64,000 nucleotides of DNA from Terrimicrobium sacchariphilum (GCF_001613545.1 NZ_BDCO01000002.1:2480001-2544000); one strand, 5' to 3'. Numbered from the stretch's first letter, positions 8,141-17,235 are shown. The notes: generated from the sequence alone by a model not told the origin. Translations and numbers: made by a program.

Positions 8141-9042
8141 CGGAGAGTGCGCCACCTTGCGGCGGCGGAGAGAATGTCTTCTTTGGCTGTTCTCGGATGA
8201 AGTTCAAAGACGAAAAGGCAATCCGGCGGAAGAAATTGCACGAGTTTCTCGAATGGGATCTCCCCGGTAAAGGGCGCGCGATGATCCTGGAACGGCCAGC
8301 CGACGTCGTGGACGTGGCAGCCCATCGTGCGCGGACCCATCTTCCGCAGCCAGTCGGAGTGATCCAGCAAGCCGAGGTTATGCTTGATCTGGGCATGGCC
8401 AAAATCATGCCAGTACATGGCATTGGGAGCGTCGAGTCGTTGCAGGAAGTTCACAAACTCATGCTCGGACGGCATGGCCTCGTAGTGCTCACGATTTTCG
8501 ATGCCGAGGCGGATGCCCTTTTCCGAGGCATAGTCAGTGATCTCCATCAGGCAGTCCAGCGCCCGCTGGATGTAGGACTCGCCGACCTTCTCTCGCCGGA
8601 GAACCGCGCACAATTTCTCTTTGGAATAGCGACGGGTGAAGTTTCCTTCATTTTCCACGAGTTCCCGGAGGTGCCGGGTAAGCTTGAGCGTTTTGATTCG
8701 TCCCGTGTGCAGGACGACCACCTTTGCTCCGAAGCGTTCCGCCATGTCGATCGTTTGCAGGGTCAATCGGACCGCCCGCTTTCGATCTGTGAGCCGATGG
8801 GAGGTGAACTCATAGCAGTCGGGATTGTCGACCATCACCTCCGGGGGCAGGGGACAGAAGTTGTGCAGACTGGAAACCCGGAATCCCTCCTTCTCCTGAA
8901 ACGACAGGATCTCGTGCACGGTATGCGCCTTCAGCCCATGTCCCAGCTCGATGGCATCGAATCCCATTTCGAGAATTTCGCGAACGATGCTTTCGCCGCT
9001 GCGATGCCGGTTCGAGTTCCATGCTGTCGAAAAGGAAAGCAT
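8137..9042 (-). CDS. Sugar phosphate isomerase/epimerase-like TIM-barrel protein
   Basis: A 301-residue protein of the xylose-isomerase-like (AP_endonuc_2) TIM-barrel superfamily. Supporting elements are the opening FSTAWNSNR, GFDAIELGHG, VVVLHTGR, LGIENREHYEAMPSEHEF (the metal-site glutamate region), MYWHDFGHAQIK and GCHVHDVGW. The His and Glu residues form a plausible divalent-metal centre. The reaction is unknown; relatives isomerise or epimerise keto sugars. It begins three bases after the stop of the FAD oxidase gene and overlaps the flippase-like gene by four, so it acts in one operon with them. Confidence 0.83.
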   Translation of the reverse strand: MLSFSTAWNSNRHRSGESIVREILEMGFDAIELGHGLKAHTVHEILSFQEKEGFRVSSLHNFCPLPPEVMVDNPDCYEFTSHRLTDRKRAVRLTLQTIDMAERFGAKVVVLHTGRIKTLKLTRHLRELVENEGNFTRRYSKEKLCAVLRREKVGESYIQRALDCLMEITDYASEKGIRLGIENREHYEAMPSEHEFVNFLQRLDAPNAMYWHDFGHAQIKHNLGLLDHSDWLRKMGPRTMGCHVHDVGWPFQDHRAPFTGEIPFEKLVQFLPPDCLFVFELHPRTAKEDILSAAARWRTLR

Positions 9043-9045
9043 GTC

Positions 9046-10281
9046 TTAGTGGGATTCCAGAATAAGCCGGGCCGCATTTTCACCGGATCGAATCGCGGCA
9101 TCGATACTGCTGCTGGAGACCTGGTCCCCAGCGAGATGAACGTTGGGCCAGGGAGACACCGGGGGAGGTCCGGCTTTCACGGTCGCGTAGGGCACGTGGC
9201 GCTGATGGACGAACCTGAGAGAGTCCGCCGCATGGGGGAAGATCTCTGAAACTTCCGCTTGGGCGCGAGCAATGATGTCCTCAGGACTCAGACCCTGGTC
9301 TTTCAGGATCGTCGCGCTGATCAGGTGAGCGCCGTCCGGCGCATACTCGGGCACGATGTTGGTGATCTGTACGAAATGCCGCACCAGACGTTCTTCTCCC
9401 GCCGGGAGAACGAGCATTCGCTCTGGATAAAGGCTTTTGCGCGAGGAAAAATACACGACACGGGTTGAAGTGTGAGCCCGGCAGGGCGTGGTGTCCTGGA
9501 TCAGTCTCCGGGTCGTGGGTTCTGCGGTGGCGATCACGACCCGCGAGGCGTGAACAATGCGGTCTCCGGTGAGAAAAATACTCGCGCTCTTACCTCCTTT
9601 CACCTCCATGCTTTGTACGGGGCTGTCCAGGCGTAGCGAACCGGGAAGCAATCGCGAGGCCATCTGCGCGGGCAGTGCTCCGACACCCTCGGCAGGAACA
9701 AACACCCGCCCGGAGGCGAATTTCTTTAAATAAAAGCGGAAGAGCGATGCGGGAGCGCTCAGCGTATCATCCAGGAATACACCTCCGAAGAATGGGCGGA
9801 AAAATCTCCTCAGGGCCATCTCGCTAACGCCCCTTTTTTTTAGGAGCTGAAGGGTGGTTTCTTCGGGATCTTCGAGACTCTCGAGATCTGTATCCACGGA
9901 GAGCAGGAGATCTGCCACCATTTTGGTGATCCGAGCCTTGTCGAGCCAGGTGAGGGCGGAAGTTGCAAAAGCGGCGCCGGCCGACGTGGGGTGCTTCAGA
10001 GGGTTGTGAACCTGATAAAACTTCCGGTGATCCCACATGATGGCACCAGAGTCGAAATACCGTGGGCGGAGAGCGGAAAGGTCAACATGCGCCCGCAGGC
10101 TGGTGTAGGAATCCATGATGACCTGAAAGCCCAGATCACAGGTGTATCCATTGATGCGCTCGTGTCGGACTCTGCCTCCGACTTCCGAATTTGCCTCGAG
10201 GACAATCACCTCTCTACCGGCATGCTGCAAACTGCGAGCGCACGCCAGTCCTGCCAATCCTGCTCCTATGACTACGACCAC
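9046..10281 (-). CDS. FAD-dependent amine oxidase/protoporphyrinogen oxidase-like protein
   Basis: Flavoprotein of about 411 residues. The N-terminus is a Rossmann FAD-binding site (VVVVIGAGLAGLACARSL) followed by EVIVLEANSEVGGRVR, and the C-terminus has the second FAD motif (NVHLAGDQVSSSSIDAAIRS). It belongs to the amine oxidase/phytoene desaturase/HemY superfamily; the substrate is not evident. I chose the GTG at 10281, which directly precedes the FAD fold and has AGGAAAG at a suitable distance. An ATG at 10365 would add 28 residues of unlikely, cysteine-rich sequence. It is the first gene of the minus-strand operon, with a 152-base gap to the divergent aldo/keto reductase gene. No hem or crt genes are nearby. 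Confidence 0.85.
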   Translation of the reverse strand: MVVVIGAGLAGLACARSLQHAGREVIVLEANSEVGGRVRHERINGYTCDLGFQVIMDSYTSLRAHVDLSALRPRYFDSGAIMWDHRKFYQVHNPLKHPTSAGAAFATSALTWLDKARITKMVADLLLSVDTDLESLEDPEETTLQLLKKRGVSEMALRRFFRPFFGGVFLDDTLSAPASLFRFYLKKFASGRVFVPAEGVGALPAQMASRLLPGSLRLDSPVQSMEVKGGKSASIFLTGDRIVHASRVVIATAEPTTRRLIQDTTPCRAHTSTRVVYFSSRKSLYPERMLVLPAGEERLVRHFVQITNIVPEYAPDGAHLISATILKDQGLSPEDIIARAQAEVSEIFPHAADSLRFVHQRHVPYATVKAGPPPVSPWPNVHLAGDQVSSSSIDAAIRSGENAARLILESH

Positions 10282-10433
10282 GGTGTTCTTTCCTGGAGGT
10301 GCCGGAGTGCCATCCCCGCAGCTAGAGCTTTTCCTCGCACGGCAGCAAGGAAAACCGGCGGTCATGACTCAAAAAGCGGCACAGTTGAAAAGTAAAAGCG
10401 ATAGTAACTTGGCAAATCGCTTCAGGCAATGGC

Positions 10434-11486
10434 ATGTTCCCTGCCAATATGAAGTACCGCACATTCCGAGGCACGGACATACGTGTGAGCGAAGTTGGAT
10501 TTGGTCTCTGGACGGTTTCCACCGGTTGGTGGGGCAACTATACGGATGACGAGGCGGTGGCATTGATGAAAGAGGCGCTGGATCTCGGGATCACCCTCTT
10601 TGATGCGGCAGATACCTACGGAAATGGCCGCAGTGAGGAACTCATCGGCAAGGCTTTCGCAGATCGTCGTGATGACATCGTCATCGCGACGAAGGTGGGC
10701 TACGATTTTGTGAATCATGGGGAAGAACGTCGCGGTCAGCGCGAGATCCCTCAGGATTTCAGCCCGGAGAACATCCGCCGTGCCACGGAGGCGGCCCTGA
10801 CGCGCCTCAAGACCGACACCATTGATCTTCTGCAATTGCACAACATTCGTTTCGAGCAGGTGGAGGATGACGCTCTTTGGGAGACCCTCGAGGACCTGCG
10901 TGCCGCTGGAAAGGTGAAGCACTATGGCGTCGCTCTGGGACCCGCCATTGGCTGGCTCGCTGAAGGCGTCCTGACCATTCGGCGTCGCAATCCCGGTGTG
11001 CTCCAACACATTTACAATCTTCTTGAGCAGCATCCGGGCAAGACCATCCAGGATGCGGCGCGCGATGCACAGGCAGACACGATGTTCCTGATCCGCGTTC
11101 CACACTCTTCCGGCATGCTGGAGGGCAAATACACTGCCGAGACGGTATTCCCTCCGAATGACCATCGCAGCCATCGCCCCAAGTCCTGGCTCACGAACGG
11201 CGTCAAGAAAGTCGAGCAGCTTCGCTTCCTGGAAAAAGGAGGAGAGCGTACGCTCGGCCAGGCGGCCATCCAGTGGCTGCTTGCTGATGATCGCGTCGCT
11301 TCCGTGCTGCCGAATATCTACAATGTCGAGCAGCTGCGGGAGTTTGCCGCTGCTGCCGATGTGGCTCCGCTTTCTTCCGAGGAACTGGCGCGCATCGAGG
11401 CGTTGGTGAAGGCGAATTTCGGCCTGGAACCTGAGGAGGGGCGCTACAAGGGAACCATGGAGCTGCCCGCGGAAGCCACCGCGTGA
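10434..11486 (+). CDS. Aldo/keto reductase
   Basis: NAD(P)H-dependent oxidoreductase of 350 residues (345 if the second ATG at 10449 is used). The AKR signatures are visible: GFGLWTVS near the start, LFDAADTYGNGRSEELIGKA with the catalytic Asp and Tyr (D-x4-Y), then IATKVGYDF with the catalytic Lys and DLLQLHN. The C-terminal LGQAAIQWLLADDRVASVLP is the cofactor-binding helix typical of AKRs. The substrate is unknown. It is followed by a HAD phosphatase gene with a four-base overlap, suggesting the two act together on a sugar or sugar phosphate. Confidence 0.92.
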   Translation: MFPANMKYRTFRGTDIRVSEVGFGLWTVSTGWWGNYTDDEAVALMKEALDLGITLFDAADTYGNGRSEELIGKAFADRRDDIVIATKVGYDFVNHGEERRGQREIPQDFSPENIRRATEAALTRLKTDTIDLLQLHNIRFEQVEDDALWETLEDLRAAGKVKHYGVALGPAIGWLAEGVLTIRRRNPGVLQHIYNLLEQHPGKTIQDAARDAQADTMFLIRVPHSSGMLEGKYTAETVFPPNDHRSHRPKSWLTNGVKKVEQLRFLEKGGERTLGQAAIQWLLADDRVASVLPNIYNVEQLREFAAAADVAPLSSEELARIEALVKANFGLEPEEGRYKGTMELPAEATA

Positions 11487-12214
11487 AGCATTGGGCACAT
11501 CGGGTCTTTGGACGTCGCAAGCCAAAGCCCCCTGTCGTCGTCGCTCCCAAGGTCATCGTTTTCGATTTTGATGGCACTCTGGCAGATACGTTCGAGATCG
11601 CCTTCGAGATCCTGAACAAGCTGGCGGACGAGTTTCGCTTCCGCAAGCTCAGCAGGGAGGAACTCGAGCATGCGCGCGACATGCGCACGCGGGAGTTGAT
11701 GAAATTCCTGGGTGTGTCACCGACGAAGCTGAGTCGCATCGGCTCCCGCGGCACTGCGGCACTCCATGGGCAGATCGACCGGGTGGTTCCCTTGCCGGGC
11801 ATTCCTGAACTGGTGAGGGAATTGCATCGTCGGCAGTTTGCGCTCGGAATCATCACGTCCAATAGTGAGGACAATGTCCGTACCTTTCTTCGCAATCACG
11901 ATCTCGAGATCTTTCAGTTCGTGCGTAGCTCCTCGAAGCTGCTTGGAAAGGCGCGGGAGATTCGTCAGGTAATGAAGGACTTCCGGTTTGCGCATGGAGA
12001 CATGCTTTTCGTCGGAGATGAGACTCGCGACATCGAGGCGGCGCACAAGGCCGGAATTCCCATGGCGGCAGTCAGCTGGGGATATAACAGCCGTCGCTCG
12101 CTCGAGGGGATGAAACCCGGAAGGCTTTACGATAAGCCGGAGAGTCTGCTGGATATCCTGGAAAAGCCGGGCCAGCTCCTCGACATTCCGATAGGGCATC
12201 CCACCAAGGAATAG
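11483..12214 (+). CDS. HAD-superfamily hydrolase (phosphoglycolate phosphatase-like)
   Basis: Phosphatase of 243 residues. Motif I is VFDFDGTLADTF (nucleophile Asp), motif II is IITSNSEDN, a Lys in the GKAREI helix fits motif III, and motif IV is FVGDETRDIEAAHKAGIP. A helical cap between motifs I and II gives the Gph/PGP-like (C1 cap) arrangement. The N-terminal 20 residues are basic. The start is GTG overlapping the aldo/keto reductase stop (GTGA at 11483-11486). The natural substrate cannot be told from sequence. The gene ends against a hairpin shared with convergent glgP. Confidence 0.9.
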   Translation: MKHWAHRVFGRRKPKPPVVVAPKVIVFDFDGTLADTFEIAFEILNKLADEFRFRKLSREELEHARDMRTRELMKFLGVSPTKLSRIGSRGTAALHGQIDRVVPLPGIPELVRELHRRQFALGIITSNSEDNVRTFLRNHDLEIFQFVRSSSKLLGKAREIRQVMKDFRFAHGDMLFVGDETRDIEAAHKAGIPMAAVSWGYNSRRSLEGMKPGRLYDKPESLLDILEKPGQLLDIPIGHPTKE

Positions 12215-12256
12215 CTTTTCTGGCTGCCGCGGCCGGAGCCGGGCAGCCTGAGAAAG
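12215..12256. terminator. Hairpin between convergent HAD phosphatase and glgP genes
   Basis: GGCTGCC (12222-12228) pairs with GGCAGCC (12242-12248), and the flanking CTTTTC (12215-12220) and AGAAAG (12251-12256) nearly pair as well, giving a long stem with a 13-base loop. It begins directly after the HAD stop codon and lies between the two convergent genes, so a bidirectional terminator is likely. The U-run is short. Confidence 0.6.
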
Positions 12257-12259
12257 GCC

Positions 12260-12279
12260 AGCCGTTTCTTAGAACGGCT
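12260..12279 (-). terminator. Hairpin containing the glgP stop codon
   Basis: AGCCGTT (12260-12266) and AACGGCT (12273-12279) form a perfect 7-base stem whose 6-base loop contains the glgP stop codon (12269-12271). On the minus strand it is followed by GGCCTTTCTC, a weak U-rich tail. It probably works with the adjacent 12215-12256 hairpin. Confidence 0.5.
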
Positions 12280-14725
12280 TCTGGTCGAGTTTCCAGATTT
12301 CCTTCGCGTACTCCATGATCGTGCGATCGCTGGAGAATTTGCCCACTCGCGCGGTGTTGAGGATGGCCATCTTGGCCCACTTGTCCTTGTCGCGGAAGGC
12401 GGCGTCGACCCGTTTCTGGGCATCGCTGTAGGAGCGGAAGTCCGGCAGGCAGAGGAACGGATCGCTGTAGTAGAGATTGTCCCGGAGCATGCTGAGGACG
12501 CCGTGCGGTTCGTCGGGGGTGAAGTAGTTGGAGCCCACCCAGTCGACCACCGCGCGCAACTCCTCGTCGGCGTTGTAGTAATCCTGCGGATTATACCCGC
12601 GAGCCCAGAGGGCGTTGACCTCCTCCACGGTCATGCCGAAGATGAAGATGTTGTCGTCGCCGACTTCCTCGCGGATCTCCACGTTCGCGCCATCGAGCGT
12701 GCCGATCGTGAGCGCGCCGTTGAGGGCGAGCTTCATATTGCCTGTTCCCGAGGCTTCCTTGCCTGCGGTTGAGATTTGCTCGGAGAGGTCGGCTGCCGGG
12801 ACGATGCGCTGCGCGAGCGAGACACGGTAGTTTGGCAGGAAGACGACCTTGAGGCGGTCGTTGATGCGCTTGTCGTTGTTGATCACCTTGCCGACCGAGT
12901 TGATCGCCTTGATGATGCATTTCGCCAGGTCGTAACCCGGAGCCGCCTTGGCGGCGAAGACAAACACGCGCGGGGTGATGTCCAGCGACGGATCCTGGAG
13001 CAGCCTGCGATAAAGGGCGAGGATGTGCAGGAGGTTCAGGTGCTGGCGCTTGTACTCGTGGAGGCGCTTGATCTGGACATCAAAGAGCGCCGATGGATCG
13101 ACCGAGACATCGCAGGACTCCTTGATGATCCGGGCGAGGTCGACCTTGTTGGCATGCTTCACGTGCATGAAGGCCGACTTGAACTCCTCGTTGTCGGCAA
13201 AGGCTTCGAGTTCGCGCAGCTTGTCGAGATTGCGCTCCCAGCCATGGCCGATCTTGGATGTGATCAGGTCGCTGAGGCGCGGGTTGCAGGCGAGCAGCCA
13301 CCGGCGGGGCGTGATGCCGTTGGTCTTGTTGTTGAACTTGCCCGGGTAAAGGGCGTCAAATTCCGGAAACAGCTCCTTCTTCAGCAACTCCGTGTGCAGA
13401 GCGGCAACGCCGTTGACGGAGTGGCTGCCCACGACCGAAAGGTGGGCCATGCGGACCATCTGGGTCGGGCCTTCCTCGATGAGCGAAAGGATCTGCTTCT
13501 TGGTGGTATCTCCCGGCCATCTGGCCTCCACCTCGTCGAGGAAGAGCTTGTTGATCTCGAAAATGATCTGCAGATGGCGCGGCAGTACCTTCTGAAACAG
13601 GCCGACGCTCCACTTTTCCAACGCCTCCGGCAGAAGGGTGTGGTTTGTGTAGGCGAAGGTCTTCGTGACCAGTTCCCACGCCGGTCCCCAGGACATGCTG
13701 TACTCGTCGAGCAGCAGGCGCATCATCTCGACGATCGCAACCGCCGGATGGGTGTCGTTGAGCTGGATCGCGACTTTTTCCGGGAATTCGCTCCAGTCCT
13801 CATTCGTCTTGCGGAAACGGCGAATGATGTCTTTCAGCGAACATGCGACGAAGAAATACTGCTGGAGCAGGCGCAGTTCCTTGCCGCTCTCGGTCTTGTC
13901 GTTCGGATAAAGGACCTTGGAGATGGTTTCGCTGTGGTTCTTTTCGCGCACCGCTTCGTCGTAGCCCCCGCGATTGAAGGCCTCGAAATCGAAATCCTCG
14001 GCCGCACGAGATTCCCATAGCCGCAGGTAATTGACGGTATTTGTGCCGTACCCGGGGATCGGAATATCGTAAGGGATTCCAAGCAGCTTTTTCCAGCCGT
14101 TCCAGCGGGATACGTAGTTGCCGCGGTCGTCGAAGACATTCTCGACGTAGCCGTAGACCTTGATCTCGGTGGCGTGCTCCGGACGCACGATCTCCCAAGG
14201 CGTTCCGTCGCGCATCCAGGCATCGGGCAGTTCCACCTGGTAGCCATTGCGGAACTCCTGCTTGAAGAGTCCGTACTGGTAATGGATGCCATAGCCGATG
14301 GCCGGAAGGTCGAGTGTGGCTAGGGAATCCAGAAAGCAGGCGGCGAGGCGACCGAGACCGCCGTTACCGAGGCCCATGTCGTACTCCTCGCTGCGGAGTT
14401 CTTCAAAATCGAGTCCCAGTTCCTCGAGCGCGTGAACCATGTTCTCCATGATGCCCGCGCTGTAGATCGTGTTGGAAAACAGGCGTCCCATGAGAAACTC
14501 GAGGGACAAATAGTACACCCGCTTGGCGTTGCTGTTGTGATGCACCGCCTGCGTGGCGATCATTCGCTCCACTACGACACTCTGTGCAGCTTTGCAGGTT
14601 GCGAGCCACCAGTCGCGCTTCGTGGCCGTCGAGGCGTCTCGAGCCAGGCTAAACTTGAGGTGGGTTTGGATCAGCCGTTTCAGGCCGGGAATGGAAGTAT
14701 CGAGAGCGGATTGGAACTGGCTCAT
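12269..14725 (-). CDS. glgP: Glycogen phosphorylase
   Basis: Releases glucose-1-phosphate from alpha-glucan ends using pyridoxal phosphate. The 818 residues match the family length. Seen: [17 protein letters not shown] in the N-terminal domain, [29 protein letters not shown], and the PLP-lysine region [20 protein letters not shown]. The last residues (IWKLDQKPF) end in a stop inside a small hairpin. The acyl carrier protein gene lies 106 bases upstream in the same direction. With the glycogen synthase at 4.1 kb it completes glycogen storage and mobilisation. Confidence 0.97.
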   Translation of the reverse strand: MSQFQSALDTSIPGLKRLIQTHLKFSLARDASTATKRDWWLATCKAAQSVVVERMIATQAVHHNSNAKRVYYLSLEFLMGRLFSNTIYSAGIMENMVHALEELGLDFEELRSEEYDMGLGNGGLGRLAACFLDSLATLDLPAIGYGIHYQYGLFKQEFRNGYQVELPDAWMRDGTPWEIVRPEHATEIKVYGYVENVFDDRGNYVSRWNGWKKLLGIPYDIPIPGYGTNTVNYLRLWESRAAEDFDFEAFNRGGYDEAVREKNHSETISKVLYPNDKTESGKELRLLQQYFFVACSLKDIIRRFRKTNEDWSEFPEKVAIQLNDTHPAVAIVEMMRLLLDEYSMSWGPAWELVTKTFAYTNHTLLPEALEKWSVGLFQKVLPRHLQIIFEINKLFLDEVEARWPGDTTKKQILSLIEEGPTQMVRMAHLSVVGSHSVNGVAALHTELLKKELFPEFDALYPGKFNNKTNGITPRRWLLACNPRLSDLITSKIGHGWERNLDKLRELEAFADNEEFKSAFMHVKHANKVDLARIIKESCDVSVDPSALFDVQIKRLHEYKRQHLNLLHILALYRRLLQDPSLDITPRVFVFAAKAAPGYDLAKCIIKAINSVGKVINNDKRINDRLKVVFLPNYRVSLAQRIVPAADLSEQISTAGKEASGTGNMKLALNGALTIGTLDGANVEIREEVGDDNIFIFGMTVEEVNALWARGYNPQDYYNADEELRAVVDWVGSNYFTPDEPHGVLSMLRDNLYYSDPFLCLPDFRSYSDAQKRVDAAFRDKDKWAKMAILNTARVGKFSSDRTIMEYAKEIWKLDQKPF

Positions 14726-14831
14726 GCTTTATCTCGTTTCGTATGAATGGGAAGTCAGGGAAAGAGCAAAATTCGCGCCAAATTCGATTGCGGCGAACTT
14801 GTTACACAAATTCCTCCGCTATTTACGCGGC

Positions 14832-15095
14832 TTAAGCCTGCTGCTTGGCCGTCACGTAGGAAGCGATCGTGTTTACACTGACGAAAGCCTCCCGGGCGAC
14901 CTCGGAGCTCGGAGTGGCGACGCCGAAGTTCTTTTCCAGACTAACGGCGAGTTCCAGAGCATCGATCGAGTCGAGAGCGAGGCCTTCCGGGCTGAACAAA
15001 GGGGTGTCATCCCCGATGTCGTCGGGCGATACCTTCAACATCAGGCTTTCAACGAGCATTTTCTTGATGCGGGAGGTCAGGTCGGAATCTGGCAT
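14832..15095 (-). CDS. Acyl carrier protein
   Basis: An 87-residue acidic protein with the phosphopantetheine attachment site in LALDSIDALELAVSLEKNFG (Ser of DSI). The length and the four-helix pattern match ACPs of fatty acid or polyketide type. I start at ATG 15095; a TTG at 15122 would add nine residues. No fatty acid synthesis genes lie nearby, so it is either a specialised ACP or a detached copy. It is transcribed toward glgP and is divergent from tlyA, with 54 bases between the starts. The acyl-adenylating protein at 23.4 kb is a conceivable partner but is 8 kb away. Confidence 0.88.
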   Translation of the reverse strand: MPDSDLTSRIKKMLVESLMLKVSPDDIGDDTPLFSPEGLALDSIDALELAVSLEKNFGVATPSSEVAREAFVSVNTIASYVTAKQQA

Positions 15096-15149
15096 GGCGG
15101 ACGATCTAATCGGGGTTTCCAAGTTGAACAGGATTTTTTATACGGAGGT

Positions 15150-15881
15150 ATGTCGTCAAAAATACGCCTCGATAACCTCTTGGTGGCGAGGCAATTTTTT
15201 CCATCTCGCGAAAAAGCACAGAGATCCATCATGGCCGGGCAGGTCTACGTGGCTGGGCAAAAAGCAGCCAAGCCGGGCCAGCAGGTGCCCCAGCATGTGG
15301 AAATCGAGGTGCGTGGTGGAGAAAAATATGTCGGTCGAGGCGGATTGAAGCTCGAGGGGGCGCTTGATTTTTTTCGAATCGATCCCACCGGTCGAGTGGC
15401 GGTGGATGTCGGAGCCTCGACCGGGGGATTTACGGACTGCCTCTTGCAGAGAGGGGCATTACGGGTTCACGCCCTTGATGTGGGCCATGGCCAGCTCGAC
15501 TGGTCCCTGCGTACGGACCCTCGAGTGAAGGTTTACGAGGGATTCAACGCCCGCAACCTGAAGGCCGGGGACCTTGGCGAGCCGGTCGACCTGGCGGTGG
15601 CGGACGTGAGCTTCATCTCGTTGACGTTGATCCTGCCTGCGCTGTTTGCCCTGCTTGCGCCTCCGGGCGACATGATCGTGCTCATCAAGCCGCAGTTTGA
15701 GCTTTCGCCGGACAAGGTCGGCAAAGGTGGAGTGGTCCGGGAAGCGCTGTATCACGAGGAGGCGGTGGCACGCATCCGTGACTTTGTAGCCCAGCACGGC
15801 AAATGCTGGCATGGCGTCACGACTTCGCCTATCAAGGGCCGCGAGGGGAATGTCGAGTTCCTCGCTCATTTATCTTTGTGA
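15150..15881 (+). CDS. tlyA: TlyA-family 2'-O-rRNA methyltransferase
   Basis: S4-FtsJ fusion protein of 243 residues. Residues 1-60 are an S4 RNA-binding domain (RLDNLLVARQFFPSREKAQR). The rest is an FtsJ-type SAM methyltransferase with VAVDVGASTGGFTDCLLQ (SAM loop), the DV of VADVSFISL and IKPQFE. Mycobacterial TlyA methylates 16S and 23S rRNA; many homologues are of unknown target. The start ATG at 15150 follows GGAGG by a single base, too close for a standard Shine-Dalgarno. Longer upstream reading frames lack family similarity. The stop overlaps nadK by four bases. Confidence 0.92.
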   Translation: MSSKIRLDNLLVARQFFPSREKAQRSIMAGQVYVAGQKAAKPGQQVPQHVEIEVRGGEKYVGRGGLKLEGALDFFRIDPTGRVAVDVGASTGGFTDCLLQRGALRVHALDVGHGQLDWSLRTDPRVKVYEGFNARNLKAGDLGEPVDLAVADVSFISLTLILPALFALLAPPGDMIVLIKPQFELSPDKVGKGGVVREALYHEEAVARIRDFVAQHGKCWHGVTTSPIKGREGNVEFLAHLSL

Positions 15882-16732
15882 TCGGACTCATCGCCCATAC
15901 CGAAAAAACGGAAGCAGCCGAGCAGGTGCGCGCCATGATCGGCGCCCTGCAGGAAAAAAAGGTCGGCTTCCTCCTTGAAAAATCCACTGCCGAGATCGCA
16001 GGCATACTGTCCGACCTGGATGAGCGCGCTCTGGCCCGCCAGTGCGACCTGCTGGTCGTAATGGGTGGCGATGGCACAATTCTGCGCGTCGTTCACAAAA
16101 TCGGCGAGGACATCAAGCCCATCTTCGGCATCAATATCGGGTCCCTGGGTTTCCTGACCTGCGCCGCTGCCACGGAGATCCCTCGGGCGGTCGAGAGCAT
16201 CACTCGCAAGGATTATATCCTGAGCCAGCGAAGCCTTCTTTTGACGGAGTTGATTTCATCCGGCGGAAAAATCCGCAAGATGTATGGACTCAATGACGTC
16301 GTCATCAGCCGCGGCGAGCGATCCCAATTGGTGAAACTGCGCGTCAAGATCGATGGAGCGGAGCTGACGGACTACAATGCCGACGGCCTCATCATCGCGA
16401 CCCCTACCGGGTCCACCGCCTATTCGCTTTCTGCGGGCGGGCCGATCCTCATGCCGGACTCGGGCGGCTTTGTCATTACTCCGATTTGTCCGCATGTGTT
16501 GACCAATCGGTCCACGGTCGTGAGCGATCGATCGATCATTACCAGCGAACTCATCGTAGCCGAGCACTCCGTCTTTGTGACGGTCGACGGGCAGGGGAAT
16601 CACGCCATGCATCTGGGCGACACCCTCCGCATCTCGCAAAGTGACCGACGTCTGCCTCTTGTGATGCTCCCGGAGAAACTCTTTCCCGAGGTGCTGCGGC
16701 AGAAACTCAAGTGGAGCGGAAGCAACGTATGA
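15878..16732 (+). CDS. nadK: NAD kinase
   Basis: ATP-dependent kinase making NADP from NAD. The 284 residues are the usual length. Motifs: LLVVMGGDGTILRVV (GGDGT), FGINIGSLGFL, NDVVISRG and ADGLIIATPTGSTAYSLSAG. The start is GTG at 15878, overlapping the tlyA stop (GTGA), and homology begins there (VIGLIAHTEKTEA). The stop overlaps the EIIA gene by four bases (ATGA). The tlyA-nadK pairing is common in bacteria. Confidence 0.96.
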   Translation: MIGLIAHTEKTEAAEQVRAMIGALQEKKVGFLLEKSTAEIAGILSDLDERALARQCDLLVVMGGDGTILRVVHKIGEDIKPIFGINIGSLGFLTCAAATEIPRAVESITRKDYILSQRSLLLTELISSGGKIRKMYGLNDVVISRGERSQLVKLRVKIDGAELTDYNADGLIIATPTGSTAYSLSAGGPILMPDSGGFVITPICPHVLTNRSTVVSDRSIITSELIVAEHSVFVTVDGQGNHAMHLGDTLRISQSDRRLPLVMLPEKLFPEVLRQKLKWSGSNV

Positions 16733-17190
16733 CACCCATTTCTGACGTTCTGCAGCCCGATCATGTGAATCTTGCGCTGTCTGCAAAATCAAAGGCGGAG
16801 GCGGTGGAGGCAGTACTCTCCAAACTCAACGGCGATCCCCGGGTGACAAACTTTGCCCAGTTGGAGGAAGCGGTCAAAGCCCGCAATGCTCCGGCTATTT
16901 CCGAGAACGGGTGGGGGATTTGCCTCGCTCACGGCCGGACCGACAGCGTGACGGAGCTTGTGATGGCTGCGGGCCGGGTGACTCCTGGTTTTAGCTGTCG
17001 GGATGTGAGAGACCCTGTTCGCCTCGTTTTCGTGGCGGGAATCCCCAGCGCCTTCGACTCGGAGTACCTGCGTATCGTAGGGGCGATCGCCCGTATTTGC
17101 CGCGACCGCCACCAGTTTGAACGACTCCTCGCCGCCAAAACTCCCGAGGATTTCATCCATTTGCTCGGCGCGGCGGAGGTCAAATTGTGA
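16729..17190 (+). CDS. PTS EIIA (nitrogen-type/fructose-type) domain protein
   Basis: A single EIIA domain of 153 residues, like PtsN. The phosphoacceptor His is in WGICLAHGRTDSV, matching the family pattern G-x-x-x-P/A-H-x-R. No EIIB, EIIC, HPr or EI gene is in the window, so a regulatory rather than transport role is more likely. The start ATG overlaps the nadK stop by four bases; a longer frame from 16711 lies inside nadK. Coupling to nadK could link the PTS phosphorylation state to NADP supply, but that is inference. Confidence 0.88.
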   Translation: MTPISDVLQPDHVNLALSAKSKAEAVEAVLSKLNGDPRVTNFAQLEEAVKARNAPAISENGWGICLAHGRTDSVTELVMAAGRVTPGFSCRDVRDPVRLVFVAGIPSAFDSEYLRIVGAIARICRDRHQFERLLAAKTPEDFIHLLGAAEVKL

Positions 17191-17198
17191 AGGCTGCC

Positions 17199-17229
17199 TT
17201 GACACTTCGGCCCTATCGCCTTTGCTTAT
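17199..17229 (+). promoter_or_regulatory. Possible promoter of the OppF-type ATPase gene
   Basis: A perfect TTGACA at 17199-17204 is followed after 19 bases by GCTTAT (17224-17229), only six bases before the ATG at 17236. The -35 element is excellent; the -10 and the spacing are weaker. Confidence 0.4.
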
Positions 17230-17235
17230 CCGCCA

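Noticed and set aside
12776-14020. A 414-codon plus-strand frame opposite glgP
   Set aside because: Its sequence is biased in Val, Asp and Leu as expected of an antisense shadow; glgP is certain.
14795-14831. Short inverted repeat CCGC...GCGG downstream of the acyl carrier protein gene
   Set aside because: Only a four-base stem with no U-run; not enough for a terminator.
14553-15149. Upstream extension of the tlyA frame
   Set aside because: It runs through the acyl carrier protein gene in the other direction, and TlyA homology starts only at 15150.
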